Assembly (NCBI RefSeq): GCF_000150275.1
Contig: NW_002060955.1
Coordinates: 1,247,225 to 1,311,224, forward strand
DNA from: Trichoplax adhaerens
Lineage: Eukaryota; Placozoa; Uniplacotomia; Trichoplacea; Trichoplacidae
Length of the DNA stretch: 64,000 bases
Direction of reading: 5' to 3'
The number at the start of each line of letters is the position of its first letter. The first letter of the stretch is position 1. The position numbers and the translations under genes were made by a program. Shown here in pieces: positions 40,289 to 52,920 of the stretch. The notes beneath the pieces were generated by a model. It saw nothing but the letters and a program-made list of their open reading frames with translations, was not told where the DNA came from and ran no database searches.

Positions 40289-40973
40289 ATTAAGTAAACA
40301 ATCACAGAAATAGAAGAGATTAAGCTGGCAGTCCAAGAAATGAGTAAAACAAAAGAAAATCCACTTTTAGTCATATTGCAAGCGTCCAGTCATTTACTAC
40401 CACATGCACCTACATCATGGAGTAGTCCATGGCTGACATGGGACAATTGTATGACAGATATCCATCAGCTAGTACAGCCAAGAGTAGAATCATACGCCGA
40501 TTTATTCAAGGTTGTGGAAGTATTCTTGTAATCATTCCAACTTAACGAATTAATGATGCACTGATACACAAAGGCACCTGCCGGCGTCATCACCTAACCA
40601 CAAAGGGATCATGGAAACTGCAGCGGAAAGGCATACTCCATTGTTCATGGCTCCTCCTCAGCATAAAATTTCTGTTAGCCATTTCGACCAACTACTGTAC
40701 CATGAAGCAGTAGAAGACCTATTCAGCAAATCGATTCTTTTAGTAGCCCTCGATATGATCTAGTTAGTCAATGACTGCAGATTGAGTAGCAATCGATTGC
40801 TGGACAGACATCTTTGAGGAGTGATTGACGTTGGCCATCAGTACTGCAGCCATTTCAGATACGATAGCCCCCCGTAGTCGAGTTGATTTATTACAGTCTT
40901 ACAGAACAGACTAAAGTCATTAAATCCTTGTTGGCTCTGTGGTGACTAAAGTCAAGCCAATGCATGATTGAAG

Positions 40974-43900
40974 ATGGCTGATGAATATCAACCTTTGGTT
41001 GGCCATGATGGTCAGGAATCGGTCTCCGTCATCTCTCGTCGCAATAAATTAGTAGTCATGGTGCTGATGTCCACTGTTTACTTCTTAATCTCATCAGTCT
41101 ATGCTCTGCTCTCGCCCTTTTTTCCACAAGTGGTATGCATAACCCTATGTTGATGATACTTTAACTGTCAGTAAAATAGTCATACAAAATCAGCTCATAG
41201 TCAAATAAGTAGATAACTCGATAGCCACAGTACTAGCAACAACTATCCGGTCAATAGTAGTTCGTCAAAGCAAAATTTGAATATTGGCTGATGATTCATG
41301 ACCGCAGTCGATCAATTCGATACTGTAGGCAGTTGATGGAAAATGCCGTACGTTCAAAGTAAAGTCTGAATGCTGTACCATGGACTCTTATAATACACGT
41401 AGACAGATGCATGGATGCGTCCATTTGTAGTCCACGGTTATGTAATGATTTACTACAATAATTAATTAATGATAGTACTCTATTCATGTAGGGTTGCCTA
41501 GAAGGAATTCGAGAATTAATGGGAAATGTTAATATTTACTGAGTTTGAGTGTCACTGTAGAGTGTATCAACTCATTACTAGTTACTTTAGAAGGATAGAA
41601 ATGAAGTTGTTAGGCTTGATAGTAACAAGACTATAATCTTCTTATTATATTCTGCGTCCGATAAAAATAAGTTAATGTTCACTAACAGCTTTGCAACAAG
41701 ATAATGTAATGTACGATCAATAAGTCAATTCCTTGAACCACAAATCAAGGAACGATATCTGCACTATCAGGAACACTTTTGCTCTACTAGTAGACTACAC
41801 AAAGACTTAGATGCCTCATATTTTACGTTAAACACTAAGTTCAAGAATTAATTTTATTATACGATATACTGCAATTATATACTCTTCCTTAATATAGCTA
41901 TTAATTTCATTACATGCATATGTCACAGCCACAAAAAGCCAGTGCTATATTAAAATGCAGTATATCCAAATTAGAAGTTAACTAAATAAGGATAGGCTAA
42001 CAAAATTATCCTAACATAGATATTTTTACTCTAATACTGTATGTAACACTGTCACAGATAGCTAATAGATGGAGTGCAGAACATCGGTCAAAGATGGTCA
42101 TTGACTATGACTGTATCTTATGGGTTAAAGGAAAGTGTTTGTATATTGTGCAGTGAGTTATGATCATGATACGTAGTCGAGTGGGATAGATTCTAGTCAG
42201 AAATTTCAATGTACATCACAGTACTTGATACAGTACATTGGTCCAACATTGGCATCGACTTGGACTATGTCTTATAGATTAAAGCTAAATGTTTCTATGT
42301 TGTACAATGATTTACGATCAGGATACGTAGTCGAGTGGGCTAGATTCTAGTCAGATAATTCAATGTACAGACAGTACTTGATGGAGTACATTGGCCAAAC
42401 ATTAACATTGACTTGGACTATGCCTTATAAATTCAAGCAAAGTATTTCTATGTTTTGCAATGATTTATGATCATGATACGTAATTGTGTAAGCTAGATTC
42501 TAGTCAGATAATTAAATGTACGGTACAGTGCTTGATGGAATGCATTGGTCAAACATCGATACTTGGACTGTATTTTGTACGTTAAAGATAGATGGAGTTC
42601 AATCGTCAAGATGTCATGAAATGGATTATATTGCAATAAACGAGGAAGGCTAGACGTAGAAATGGAGTCACGGCTTTAGTGGAGTTTTATTAAATGAATT
42701 AGTAGTGTCGTTCTAATGTAGTGGAAATTAGCTAATAATTAACATATATAATGATAAGATAACAGGAAAATACAAATATAGGCCAACAGGTTAATGTTAA
42801 TCTTTAATAAATCCATAAATCAGTCCAACTTGGCTAATTGTTGACGTCCTCTACCGAGTTTGTGCTGGATCTTGTTATGTTTTATAATACAGTATAACTA
42901 GAATTTTACACAACAAAATTTAAGGATCGAGTAAATATATTACACAATTTCAAATCATTTATTATTCTGTTCATTCAAGTAATCTATGGATAATTATTCC
43001 CATATAGGCTAAAAGCAGAGGTGTCTCTCATACTGAAATTGGTCTTATTTTCGCTGTATATCCAATATTTACTCTACTTACTTCCCCCATATGTGGAATT
43101 TTGGTAAGGTGTTACTTATTGACACCGTGCAATCATGACATACATTGATGACGAAGATATATAAACTATACCATTGCAGAATACAAAATTAATGAATTGA
43201 TATATTGTATCTTTTAAGCAATACTAAATAAAAATATTGCTGATAATTTTAGCCATACTTTCCCTTACTCCAAGTCATGCAAACATTTGATAAAGTAAAT
43301 TTTTTTGGTGTACAACTTGTAGAAGATCAGTATCCTAGCAGTTAATGCAGTGTGTTAAGACAATCAGTTATTGTTAATTATAAAAACTAAAACTATACAC
43401 AGTTTGTAGATATAACAATAATAACATTATGCCTATTGCGATAAAGTAGGTGACCTACTAACTATATACATCATAGTTACCTCGCATAGGTGTCGTCTTT
43501 GCGTTATGGGCTGGAATAGCCATCGAAGCAGGCTGTAATATTCTTTTTGGGTAAGACAACTGCGTCTAGAACAATATATACTTAAAATATTATTATGACA
43601 CTGATTAATTATAGTAATCAGCCTATTCCTACACTACACTGACTATATGACATACACGTGCATATTTGTAGGATAACCGTGTCATAATAGATGAACGTTA
43701 CTAAATTAAACTAAAAATGCTTTTCTTACCTTTTGTAATTTTTCATAGATTTCTACCTAGTGTGCTAGATCGTGGACTGTTTGTGGCGTTTTGTTTAATT
43801 ATTAGATCAATTCAAGGCGTTGCGTCTGCTTGTTCTTTAATTGCTGCCTTAGCCATCGTATCATCCGTCTTTGCTGACAACGTTGCAACTGCCACGGTTA

Positions 43901-46214
43901 GTGATTAAGTGCAGTAATTTCTCATCCATGTCTATCTGATAGCCTTAGTTTAGTCTCGATAATTTTACTGGAATGTGTCTAATGTTATTCATATATCGAT
44001 CCAAGATGTATGGTTTAATTCGTAATTATGTTGATGCATATCACAAGCCTTTTCAAATGTCAGCGAGACATTTGGTAACCATTTCAGGATAATCTGCAAT
44101 TGTAATATTCTATTTTTTCTTCGTATTCTTACATAGAGCACATTAGAAACATTTAGTGCTTTAGGATTAATGGCTGGACCCCCTATTGGTGGCCTACTAT
44201 ATCAGGTATTATACACAAATCAGTATCTATGCCAATTGCAAGGAAGTTATTTTATGATCATCTTATTCAGGCTGGCGGCTTTAAACTGCCATTCATAGTG
44301 CTGGGGTCAGTTTCGCTGGTCATTGGATGTATTTCCATCTTCTTCATCCCTCGAATAGCATGTAATAGACTTTATTAAGAGAATACTCTCAATTTTTGTT
44401 AATCATTTTCGCCTTATTGTCATCTCCGTAGAATCAGCATAATATACGAGTATTTCTTAATCTTAAGTTGAATTATGTAACCTGTAGATGCTACCAGCTC
44501 ACCTCCGTGGCGCTTAATGAAGCAACTAATTGTACATCCTAGAGTTATGATAATAAGTAAGATAGAAAACGGAAGCTTCTGCAATTTTAAACCTTTATTT
44601 TATTTATTCAGGAGTATTCTGAATATTTAGACAGAATGATTTTATTACATTCTCTTTCATATTTTGCCATACCATTAAACAACTAGCGATCCAGAAATCA
44701 ACAATATTGAAAAGTAAAGTCACTAATTGACACCTTTAAATTATTTAATTTTTATAGGTTTTGGGGTAGCTTTACAAATGCTTGTTATAGGTTTCCTTGA
44801 TCCGACACTATCGCTCCATCTAAAACCGGTCAGAACAAACTTTCTTTTTTAGTTTTTCTTATAATGGCGTAAATTGATTCCAAATTATATTCATTTGCAA
44901 TGTCGTTCCATCTTGTCTATAGCTTAACCTAACAACATCACAAATTGGCTTTATATTTCTTGCTCTACCTGCTGGTTATGGATTATTCAGTCCAGTATTT
45001 GGATACTTATCCGACCGTTTTGTTAGTTCAAAAAAGCAATTAAATATTTCATATCTTCATACTTTATTACATTGAATAATGATAAATGTAAGATATTCCT
45101 AGATAATAGGAGAGCTTACTCAGTTTTAGTACGTTTGAGGATAATCTATACGTTTTACGGTAACAGGGATACCGACCATTTATAATCTTTGGCTCTATCG
45201 GAATGGGTATATCTCTACTATTTGTTGGACCAGCTCCATTTATTCGGATTAAGTTGTACGTTCTCAATTTTTTATTAGCATGATGAGGTACCGTAGTACC
45301 TAACTGATAGAACTTTATCCTCTATTTAGATCTATAGGTCAATCTGTTCCATCTCTACTAGCACTAGGAATTGCAGGCGCTGCTGCTATTACGACATCAT
45401 TTGCCGATATCCTAGAAGTTGCAATGAAGGATTTGACGTATGGTCAACAATGATTAGAATTCAGTTTCAATGTTCAGGTGTTCATGGCATTGGCGGTATA
45501 TTAAGACGTATTGCTACTATCTTTAGGAATGATAATCCTGATGAAAGTAGTGATTTTGTAATTCATTCCGTAGTTTCTGGACTTTTTACGACGGCTCTTT
45601 CTCTCGGGTATGCCTTCTGTTTGTGCATTAATCATAATTATCAAGAAATGTAATCTTACTTCATTAGAACCTAGAATTACACTTTAACAATTAATAGTTT
45701 CAGAAATTAACAACTGTTGTAATGAATCACTACTAGCCAAGTTGTAGGACCCATCGTAGGAGGGATTTTCACTTCCTTATCTCAAACATCATTTGACCGA
45801 ACAGCTATGGTGAGATTCATCTTATTCATTCCGCAACTATTTCAATGCTAAGATCTAAAAGCTCATTAGACTGAATGAGTAGTTATCATCCTTGATTTAA
45901 TTAATATACATTTTTAAACTGCAATGCGCTTATATAGGGAATAGGCTTTGCTATCATGACCCAGGTAAGTGTAATCTTCTATTAACTATTGATTTTTCAC
46001 CGCAAATATATGTTCTACAATTTTGTAAGATTTGTGTAATCAAGCTCGTACCTTAATTTTCACGATTAAATAATATAAAAATTGAACAAGCGGTCCAATA
46101 ACTTAGTATAAAGAAAACTTACTGATGCCTATTTTACATTTAAATTGATAATGGTACTACTTCTAGGGATTAATAGTACTCATTTTAACTGTTTCTGAAA
46201 AATTTTCACGCTGA
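40974..46214 (+). CDS. Major facilitator superfamily transporter, SLC18B1 (vesicular polyamine transporter)-like
   Basis: About a dozen exons. The start ATG at 40974 gives MADEYQPL and TM1 VMVLMSTVYFLISSVYALLSPFFPQ. After a 1.9 kb intron come AKSRGVSHTEIGLIFAVYPIF (43014 on), which mirrors the loop before TM2 of SLC18B1, then VVFALWAGIAIEAG (43490), ADNVATAT (43870), STLETFSALGLMAGPPIGG (44140), PFIVLGSVSLVIG (44290), VIGFLDPTLSLHL (44780), FLALPAGYGLFSPVFGYLSDRF (44965), FADILEVA (45400), VVSGLFTTALSLG (45575), VVGPIVGG (45745) and LIVLILTVSEKFS with stop TGA at 46212-46214. FLDPTLSLHL and LPAGY are family hallmarks. SLC18B1 carries polyamines into secretory vesicles in mammals; that role here is inference. 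Some exon borders near 45450 are uncertain. The first large intron contains a ~150 bp tandem repeat. Confidence 0.87.
42085..42610. repeat. ~150 bp tandem repeat in the first intron of the SLC18B1-like gene
   Basis: The run 'ggtcaaacattgacattgacttggactat', then 'tttctatgttgtgcaatgattt', 'atgatacgtagtcgagtgggctagattctagtcagataatt' and 'cagtacttgatggagtacatt' occurs at about 42089, 42240, 42390 and, partly, 42547. Copies are roughly 80-90 % alike by eye. The unit ends in the gtac-type words seen in the intergenic islands. Confidence 0.85.
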
Positions 46215-49200
46215 AACTCAAGGTAAATTGGTTACAGCTAACGAATCGACATTTAAATTTTTACTAAAAATATTACAGTTACTTGCATGGAGATTCTACT
46301 ACTCTTTCGATAAGTCTATATGTTCATTAAATTGTCATATCTACTTCTTTTCTAGGAATAATCACTTATAGACAAACTCGAATATTGGTAACAATTAAGG
46401 TTATTTTATTATACTAGATAATAAGTGAATAAAACTTGTATGGAATGTTTCTCCACCTTTTATTTATCCTACCGACATTTGTAGAAATGGAATTATTTTA
46501 TTTATAATATCCTGCATAGGACTCAAAACTCAATTTTAAGCTATCTACTGTGTCTGTGCGCTGTGTCTGTACAACATAATATTCATGATGCTTTACCTTT
46601 TAGTTAATAGATTTGAAGGTTCTAAGTGCCCTTTAACGGAAACGATCATGAAGACAAAATTGTTACTTTATGCCAAAGTTAAATTGGCTTTGGCATACTA
46701 GGAGATATTTGAGGCTCTGAACGGTTAATCCATCTTCGATTACTAAAAGGCTGCCATATATTTATTCGGATAGTTGGATTTAAGCATTCTCTGAAGACCT
46801 GCGAATGATACCGTCTGATGATTTTAAACAGCTAATTCTATTGCACTCTATCTTGTAAGTTTTAAACTTTGTTATTATCGCTAAATTACTATCAATCATA
46901 TTTATAAGGATTCTAATAAGTCACAATTCATTTCCTTTGTGCTGGGAGTGAAAATAACTTAGAAGATTATATCATATAAAAATCGTTTATAATACAAACT
47001 TATGTCTACTGGTGTGGATAAACAGTTTTAAATTAAACGACTTGTGTGAAACTTATAAAGTGTACACAATAATAGAAGTTTATTAGATTGTACTTTTTGA
47101 TAAGTTGCAATAATTAATTAGTTTAAGCCGAAAGTGTGAAGGCAAATCTAGTGCTACGAAATTCAAAAATTGATCAGAAAAGAGCAAAATAAAAGCTGGG
47201 TTCAACGGAATATTCGTATTTCTGATAGTTCATCAGAGATTTTGATGCTAGATTATTTATCAAATTTTTTACATATTGTATTGTTCCACGTAGATAATTA
47301 AGTTAGATTGCTGTATTTTAACAACAGCTATAATGTAACAAAATTATACTTGTCACAATCAATGCAAACGATCGCATTATTTTATCAGCTTTCTTCTACT
47401 ACGTAAATTAATTAATATAATGCATGCTGCAGTGATTTGCGCATCCCATGTAGTATCTGGAAGATAGACGCTTCATAGTTATCAATAATATTTATGTGCA
47501 ATCAAATTGCATATCCTAGTAATTCTTGCCTCTGAATATATATCGGAAATCCAGGAGTCCAGTTACCGTTAAATTGCAAATAAATCCATATCATAGCTGT
47601 ATCTATTAATGATAATTATTTCATTCACTTGCACACTGCAAAACAGCTCGCGCAGCAAAGTGCAATAGTCTTTTAAAGAGAAATTTCTTGACAGCAGCGT
47701 ATTCATGAGTTCGTACTATTACAGCATCAATGAAAGGCTTCTTACCTGTTAAAATCTGACATGTATGTCTAATACAATTCATTTTTGTAACAAGTGCACG
47801 ACATAAAAACCTTAAGATTTTCAAAGAAAACTATTTGGTCTAATTTATTTTGATGTACTAACACGTATAAAGGGAAAGTTCATTTATTTAAAATTCGAAA
47901 AAAAAGTCTGAAAAATAGTTTGTCTGCAGCAGTAGCTCAATACTGTGTCTTCACTTATATGGTTTCTACTCAAATGAAAGTAATGGTTGGGTACTTGTTT
48001 TATGTAGTAGATTTGATCTTAAAGAGCATAAAGTCAAGAAAATTGAACAGATGAACTAGCATTTAATATCGATTTAATCGCAGTAGGATAGTTAACAACT
48101 TTAAATAACTATATCAACATTTAATCTCAATTTTGATAGATAGTTGTGTAGCTATTGCCAGTACTAAAGCTAAAATCTGCTAATTCATCAACCTTAGTCA
48201 CATCGTTATTATAATCATTTTACATAAATTTTCGTGGCGATCATATTATTTATCGATATCTTCATTTTCTGAATTAGCTAACGTACTATTTGAATTTGCT
48301 ACTGTCACAATTTCACTTCTGCGACAAGGTAACGTACAGTAAAAGTCTATAAGTAGCTACTGACTTAAACGACCTTTTACTTAACGTTAAATACACACAG
48401 CAAAAGACTGTAAAGATGAAGCTTTTATTAGCAAAGATACGTCTACAACTTTTTACCACCCTCTCAACTTAAATGTTCCCGTTTATATAGGAACCGTCTA
48501 ATTTGTAAACAACAACAGTATTATTATTATACCTTACTAGGAGAATCATCTCGAACTAAGATGCTCCTTACGTAGCTTTTCTATCAGTAAATATTTTGAA
48601 TCTCTTACTCATACTTAATCTTAATCTAAGCTCGTAGGTTGTCTAATTCAACTATCATCAACTAGAACTTGAATCATCCTACTGCTATCTATCACACAAT
48701 AACAATCAATATCAAATATGTAATGAACTATTACAAACAACATCCACGTTAAGGTATTACTTATCTTACCTAGCACTACAAATATGGATATTCTCCATAC
48801 TAGCTACTACTGTACTTATTAAACTATCCTAATGACAAGGCAACACCATAACAGCTACTCAGTATCTTGTCATCTACTGTATGATAGTTGCAAGTTGGCC
48901 CAACCATTCGAAACTGATCATCGATGCATAAAAGACTGATGTCTATCTTCTATCGGAGCCCTTACTAAGCTATCTAGTGGATGCACTGTATCTATATATT
49001 GGTACTGTGTCAGTAACTTCATTTAGTTTCCTTCAAAGTCTCCCGCTAAAGGAACGAATAAATTAATTTAGGTGAAACTTATTAGCTGTCTTTATTTTGA
49101 AAAAAAGTTAAAGTTGATTACACGGCACACATTATTCCGTTTACTACGTACTAGATTAGCTTACACTAAATATCACGGGAAATTGTATTTTGAACCTATT

Positions 49201-51903
49201 GACTGCTCTATTAAGATACACAGTAAAATTGGTTCATAAAATTTAATACAGATTAATGGAACTACACTAAAAGATACAGTATTTGTTCCAAATAGATTCA
49301 TCAGCAGCATTGTTGATTTAATTTATAATATAATAATAAAACAAACAGTTTAATAAAGTTGCGGTGAACAAAAGACCATTTCTCATGGAATAATTCGAAA
49401 ATTGGATATAGAAGCTCAGCAAAATATGTAGATAACAACTAGTTGTGAACCAGGTAAGATGTAGTAGAACCAGAAATGTCATAGATAGTAATTGTAATCA
49501 GAGCTCAGTTATTATGAATACATTTAGTCGGATATAGGATTGAGAACATAATGGTAATTTAATAGTTAACAACTAAAGCCACATAACAATTTTGTACGAG
49601 CCTTAGTCAAAGCCATCCTGATTCTTAAAATGTGAAACACTTTTCAAAATGTAGCGACATCAACTATTGTTTGTACTACGCTTCATCAATGTCTTAAATT
49701 ATTACTAACTTCCTCCGAAAAATATACTTTGATTGGTAAGAAGGATAGTTACTACAGTACAGTAGTACTCGCATTTATCATATTTTGTTATCCTGATATC
49801 AAAGATATTATATTATCTACTTATTTTGAAATATTTTTGATAGATATGTTATATTAATAGCTAAAAATTTTAATTGCTTACTCTAACAATGCAGTTTTAT
49901 TGACAGCAAGCGCATCCAAGTATTCTCTATTAGTGATATTAATGATACTCATTACAAATATTTAATTTTTTCAAGTTATAGAGCAGTCTAAAACTATTAT
50001 CTATATGCTCCGAAATACAGTTTATTTGATAATGAAAACTCTTGTATACAAGTATTCTACTGCATTGACCTATATTGTCTCCTAAACTATTATCTGTTTG
50101 TTTCTGAAATACAATTTAAGAGATAATAAACGTTTGTAAGTATTTTACCCTATGATGCTCTATCGATATCGAAAATTTTTATCTACTTCTCTTCAAATAT
50201 GGCTTAAGTGATAGTTAAGACGCTCGGACACAAGTACTCTACCGTATTACGATAAGCTGATATCTAAACCATTATTTATTTGTTCTGAAAATATTGCTTA
50301 ATTTCTAATATGAATGTACAAGAATTCTGCTGTATTATCATAAGCTAATATCAAAAACTATTATCTACCTATTCTAAAAATAAAGTTTGATTGATTTTGG
50401 GATAGAAAAAAACGTAGATAAGCTTACTTTAATTTATACATATAAATGCTGCGTGTCTATGTTTGGTGCATTCATCTCTATCAAAGTGGGGCTAGTTTTT
50501 ATCGTTGTAATAAATTTATTCAATGTAACTTTTCAGCAAAAAAATAATTTATACATTCAGTCAATGATTAAGGAAATCGACTAATAGCAGATATCATGTA
50601 ACCACAATAGAACCTTTTATCCAGAGATAGGCAAAGAATCAAATTGCGTACAATTTTTATTATAGAAACAATAGCATTTTTTTTAATACTATTTAGGAGT
50701 AATGAAGAAATACTAGATTTATGGGCGGCAAGTATTAAGTGAAGAGACTAAAATTATTGAATACTGGCACGAATTCTCTGTGATAAGAGCTATAAGAATA
50801 GTAACATAATTGATTTTAGAGAATTGCTTAAGAAATGCATAATGGAACATTTCAAATTTTATTTTCTAGGTACGATATAATTTATTCTGTGTGTGATATA
50901 TCCTACTTTGGAAAAAGAAATTTGAAACACGAATAGATGAGTATATAAACTTTTTAAGATACTAGTACGAATATTTCAATCCAAGATGAATTCTAAGACA
51001 GCCAAATGAAATACGAATAAACCATTTATTGAACATATCTGGAGTTTGGCGGTCTCGAATAAAAAATTTGATAACTATTGTAATTTTAACTGTATTTTAA
51101 GATAAAATTAAATCTTCATTTAGGATTAACAAAATTTTATCATTAACTTTTATTGAATACGATTGAATTAAATTAAATCTCATTAATTAATAGATAGACT
51201 TCCTTCGATCTAAATTACGATTAAAGCCTAGGAGGTAAATTGAGAATGACGATATTGATTGATTAGGATTGGTTACTTTCAAAATATAATAAGACGATTA
51301 ATCTTAATGGAATTGATATTTTATCACTGAAGATTACGTTAAACGATTTATATTGTAGTTTAGAAGTGAAAGCAAAAAGCACTATTTACTTGTTCATGCA
51401 AGGTTAGCTTGATACCTATTGTTTGTGTTTTAGCCAGCAAACACATATAATGTCCAAAAAGTTCTACGTTAGAGCTTTAAATGATATGGGTGAATGTAGA
51501 CGCAAAACACAATGGAAAATTTTATTTTAATGGAATAACTATAATTAAAGAAGCTCTTCTAATTGCATTTTACATTTAATAGAGCGTCCAAAAATCAAGA
51601 AAAGCATCCAATTAAGTATGTCATAAATCGATCAATACGATACTAATGATTTGATGAGAAGTAGCATGATTATTACAAATTGGCCTTATATGGCACTCTT
51701 ATATAAAATCCATGCATTAGAATTCGTTATTTACGCATGAAAAATATCATATGTTTCGATTAGGTAGGTATCCCAATTATACCCAGGAGGTTATAGCCGC
51801 GAAATCCTTTCATGTATGAAAAACAAAAGTTAACCTTTGCTGTCATTTTCTAGATTATATGGACGACCATTGAAAATAAAGGAATGGAATCGAGTTGATA
51901 TCT
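46215..51903. other. Intergenic, no gene recognised
   Basis: About 5.7 kb of AT-rich sequence. The longest frames (65-67 codons, at 47621-47824 on the minus strand and 50387-50584 on the plus strand) lack family motifs and good splice contexts. A ~90 bp tandem repeat lies at about 49985-50400. No tRNA-like or rRNA-like segment was found. Confidence 0.6.
49985..50400. repeat. Diverged tandem repeat, ~90 bp unit, about five copies
   Basis: The phrase 'aaactattatctatttgttctgaaatacagttta' recurs near 49990, 50088, 50180, 50268 and 50358. It is followed each time by 'tacaagtattctactgcattacgataagctgatatc'-like sequence. Divergence between copies is moderate to high. Confidence 0.75.
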
Positions 51904-52920
51904 TTAGGAATATTCTGGGTAGATAGATCGAGAGCTCTTGTATGAATTTTGGCAAATTCTACTAGTTAATTTTTTATAGATCTCTGACCGTAAAGTTGGG
52001 GTAAAATAAGCGTATAGTAGTGGACTGATTGCAGGATAAGCTAAACTCAAATAACGAAAAATCTCCCCTAACTGGATATTTAATTTATCTAAACCTAAAT
52101 GGACTGTAGGAAAGAGGACAGCATACTGAATTAAAGCGGGCAACCAAAATGCCATAAAAAATCCAATTAAAATAGCTGTATAAGTAATGGCACGCAAATT
52201 ACGTCTTATCACAGACGCGGGCATAAAATTAGACTGTGCTAAAATTTCATTACGACGTTGAGTATGGATATTAACAATCCATAATATCCTTGAATAAACG
52301 ACGCATAACATAAATAATGGTAGGTAGAAGAGCATGATAAAAGCAACAAGAGTATAAATATGAAAAGAACGGGTATTAAGCTGATCGCTGCATTTGCCGA
52401 TAACGGGAACCAAAAAGGTACAAAGTGGCATGAAAGCGATAATAAAGCTAATAACCCATGCAGCAAGTATTGAGGTTCGAACTATGATTGGCGCTTGAGG
52501 CATATTATAATGAAATGGGAAGATGACGCAGCAGTATCGATCTAAACTAACTAATACTAAATGTAAGTTGAAATTAATAATTAAAGCAGAACCAACTAGG
52601 GGCAGAATTTGGCAAGCATAGCTATTAAATAACCGCCAAGGTACAAACATAACCCAACGCGGAAATAAATACACTAAAGCATAAACGATTCCAACGCAGA
52701 ACATGCTAGCCAAGATCCAATTCGACATAGTATGCAATTTACGTTCAAAAATTATGAAGCATAGCATGACAGTGTTAGTAAGAGTAGTTGTAGCAGTAAT
52801 AGCACCGTAAACATAAATTGTACCGAAGTAAGCCTGTCGTATGGTACCATTTCCAGTTTGGTTTCCATCACTAGGTGGCAATGTTGTCACATTAATTGCA
52901 GTTGTTGTTAAAGCATCCAT
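51904..52920 (-). CDS. Rhodopsin-like (class A) G-protein-coupled receptor, orphan
   Basis: A single intronless frame of 338 residues starts with ATG at 52920. The extracellular N-terminus has three N-glycosylation sequons (N10, N20, N24) and no signal peptide. Seven hydrophobic segments fit TM1 at about 36-58 to TM7 at about 287-306. Class A marks are N49 in TM1, the C103-C177 pair for the extracellular disulfide, DRY at 127-129 ending TM3, and FWLP at 258-261 in TM6. TM7 has SPLLY (299-303) instead of NPxxY, and the TM2 position that is normally Asp is Gly77. The C-tail is short and Ser/Tyr-rich. Intronless class A receptors are commonly expanded in early animals. The ligand cannot be inferred. 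Expression would be at the plasma membrane. Confidence 0.93.
   Translation of the reverse strand: MDALTTTAINVTTLPPSDGNQTGNGTIRQAYFGTIYVYGAITATTTLTNTVMLCFIIFERKLHTMSNWILASMFCVGIVYALVYLFPRWVMFVPWRLFNSYACQILPLVGSALIINFNLHLVLVSLDRYCCVIFPFHYNMPQAPIIVRTSILAAWVISFIIAFMPLCTFLVPVIGKCSDQLNTRSFHIYTLVAFIMLFYLPLFMLCVVYSRILWIVNIHTQRRNEILAQSNFMPASVIRRNLRAITYTAILIGFFMAFWLPALIQYAVLFPTVHLGLDKLNIQLGEIFRYLSLAYPAISPLLYAYFTPTLRSEIYKKLTSRICQNSYKSSRSIYPEYS

Larger units (their letters stand above)
36494..40973. other. Intergenic region between two divergent MFS transporter genes
   Basis: No protein-coding gene was recognised. The interval holds the palindromic island at about 38400-38660, the ~90 bp minisatellite and its insert at about 38850-39910, and a long near-perfect hairpin at 40244-40288. 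Both promoters should lie here. Long open frames at 38399-38851 on both strands are by-products of the self-complementary gtac-rich repeat. Confidence 0.6.

Noticed and set aside
47621-47824. 67-codon minus-strand frame rich in Lys/Arg/Cys
   Set aside because: No homology recognised, no Kozak-like start context and no neighbouring exons.
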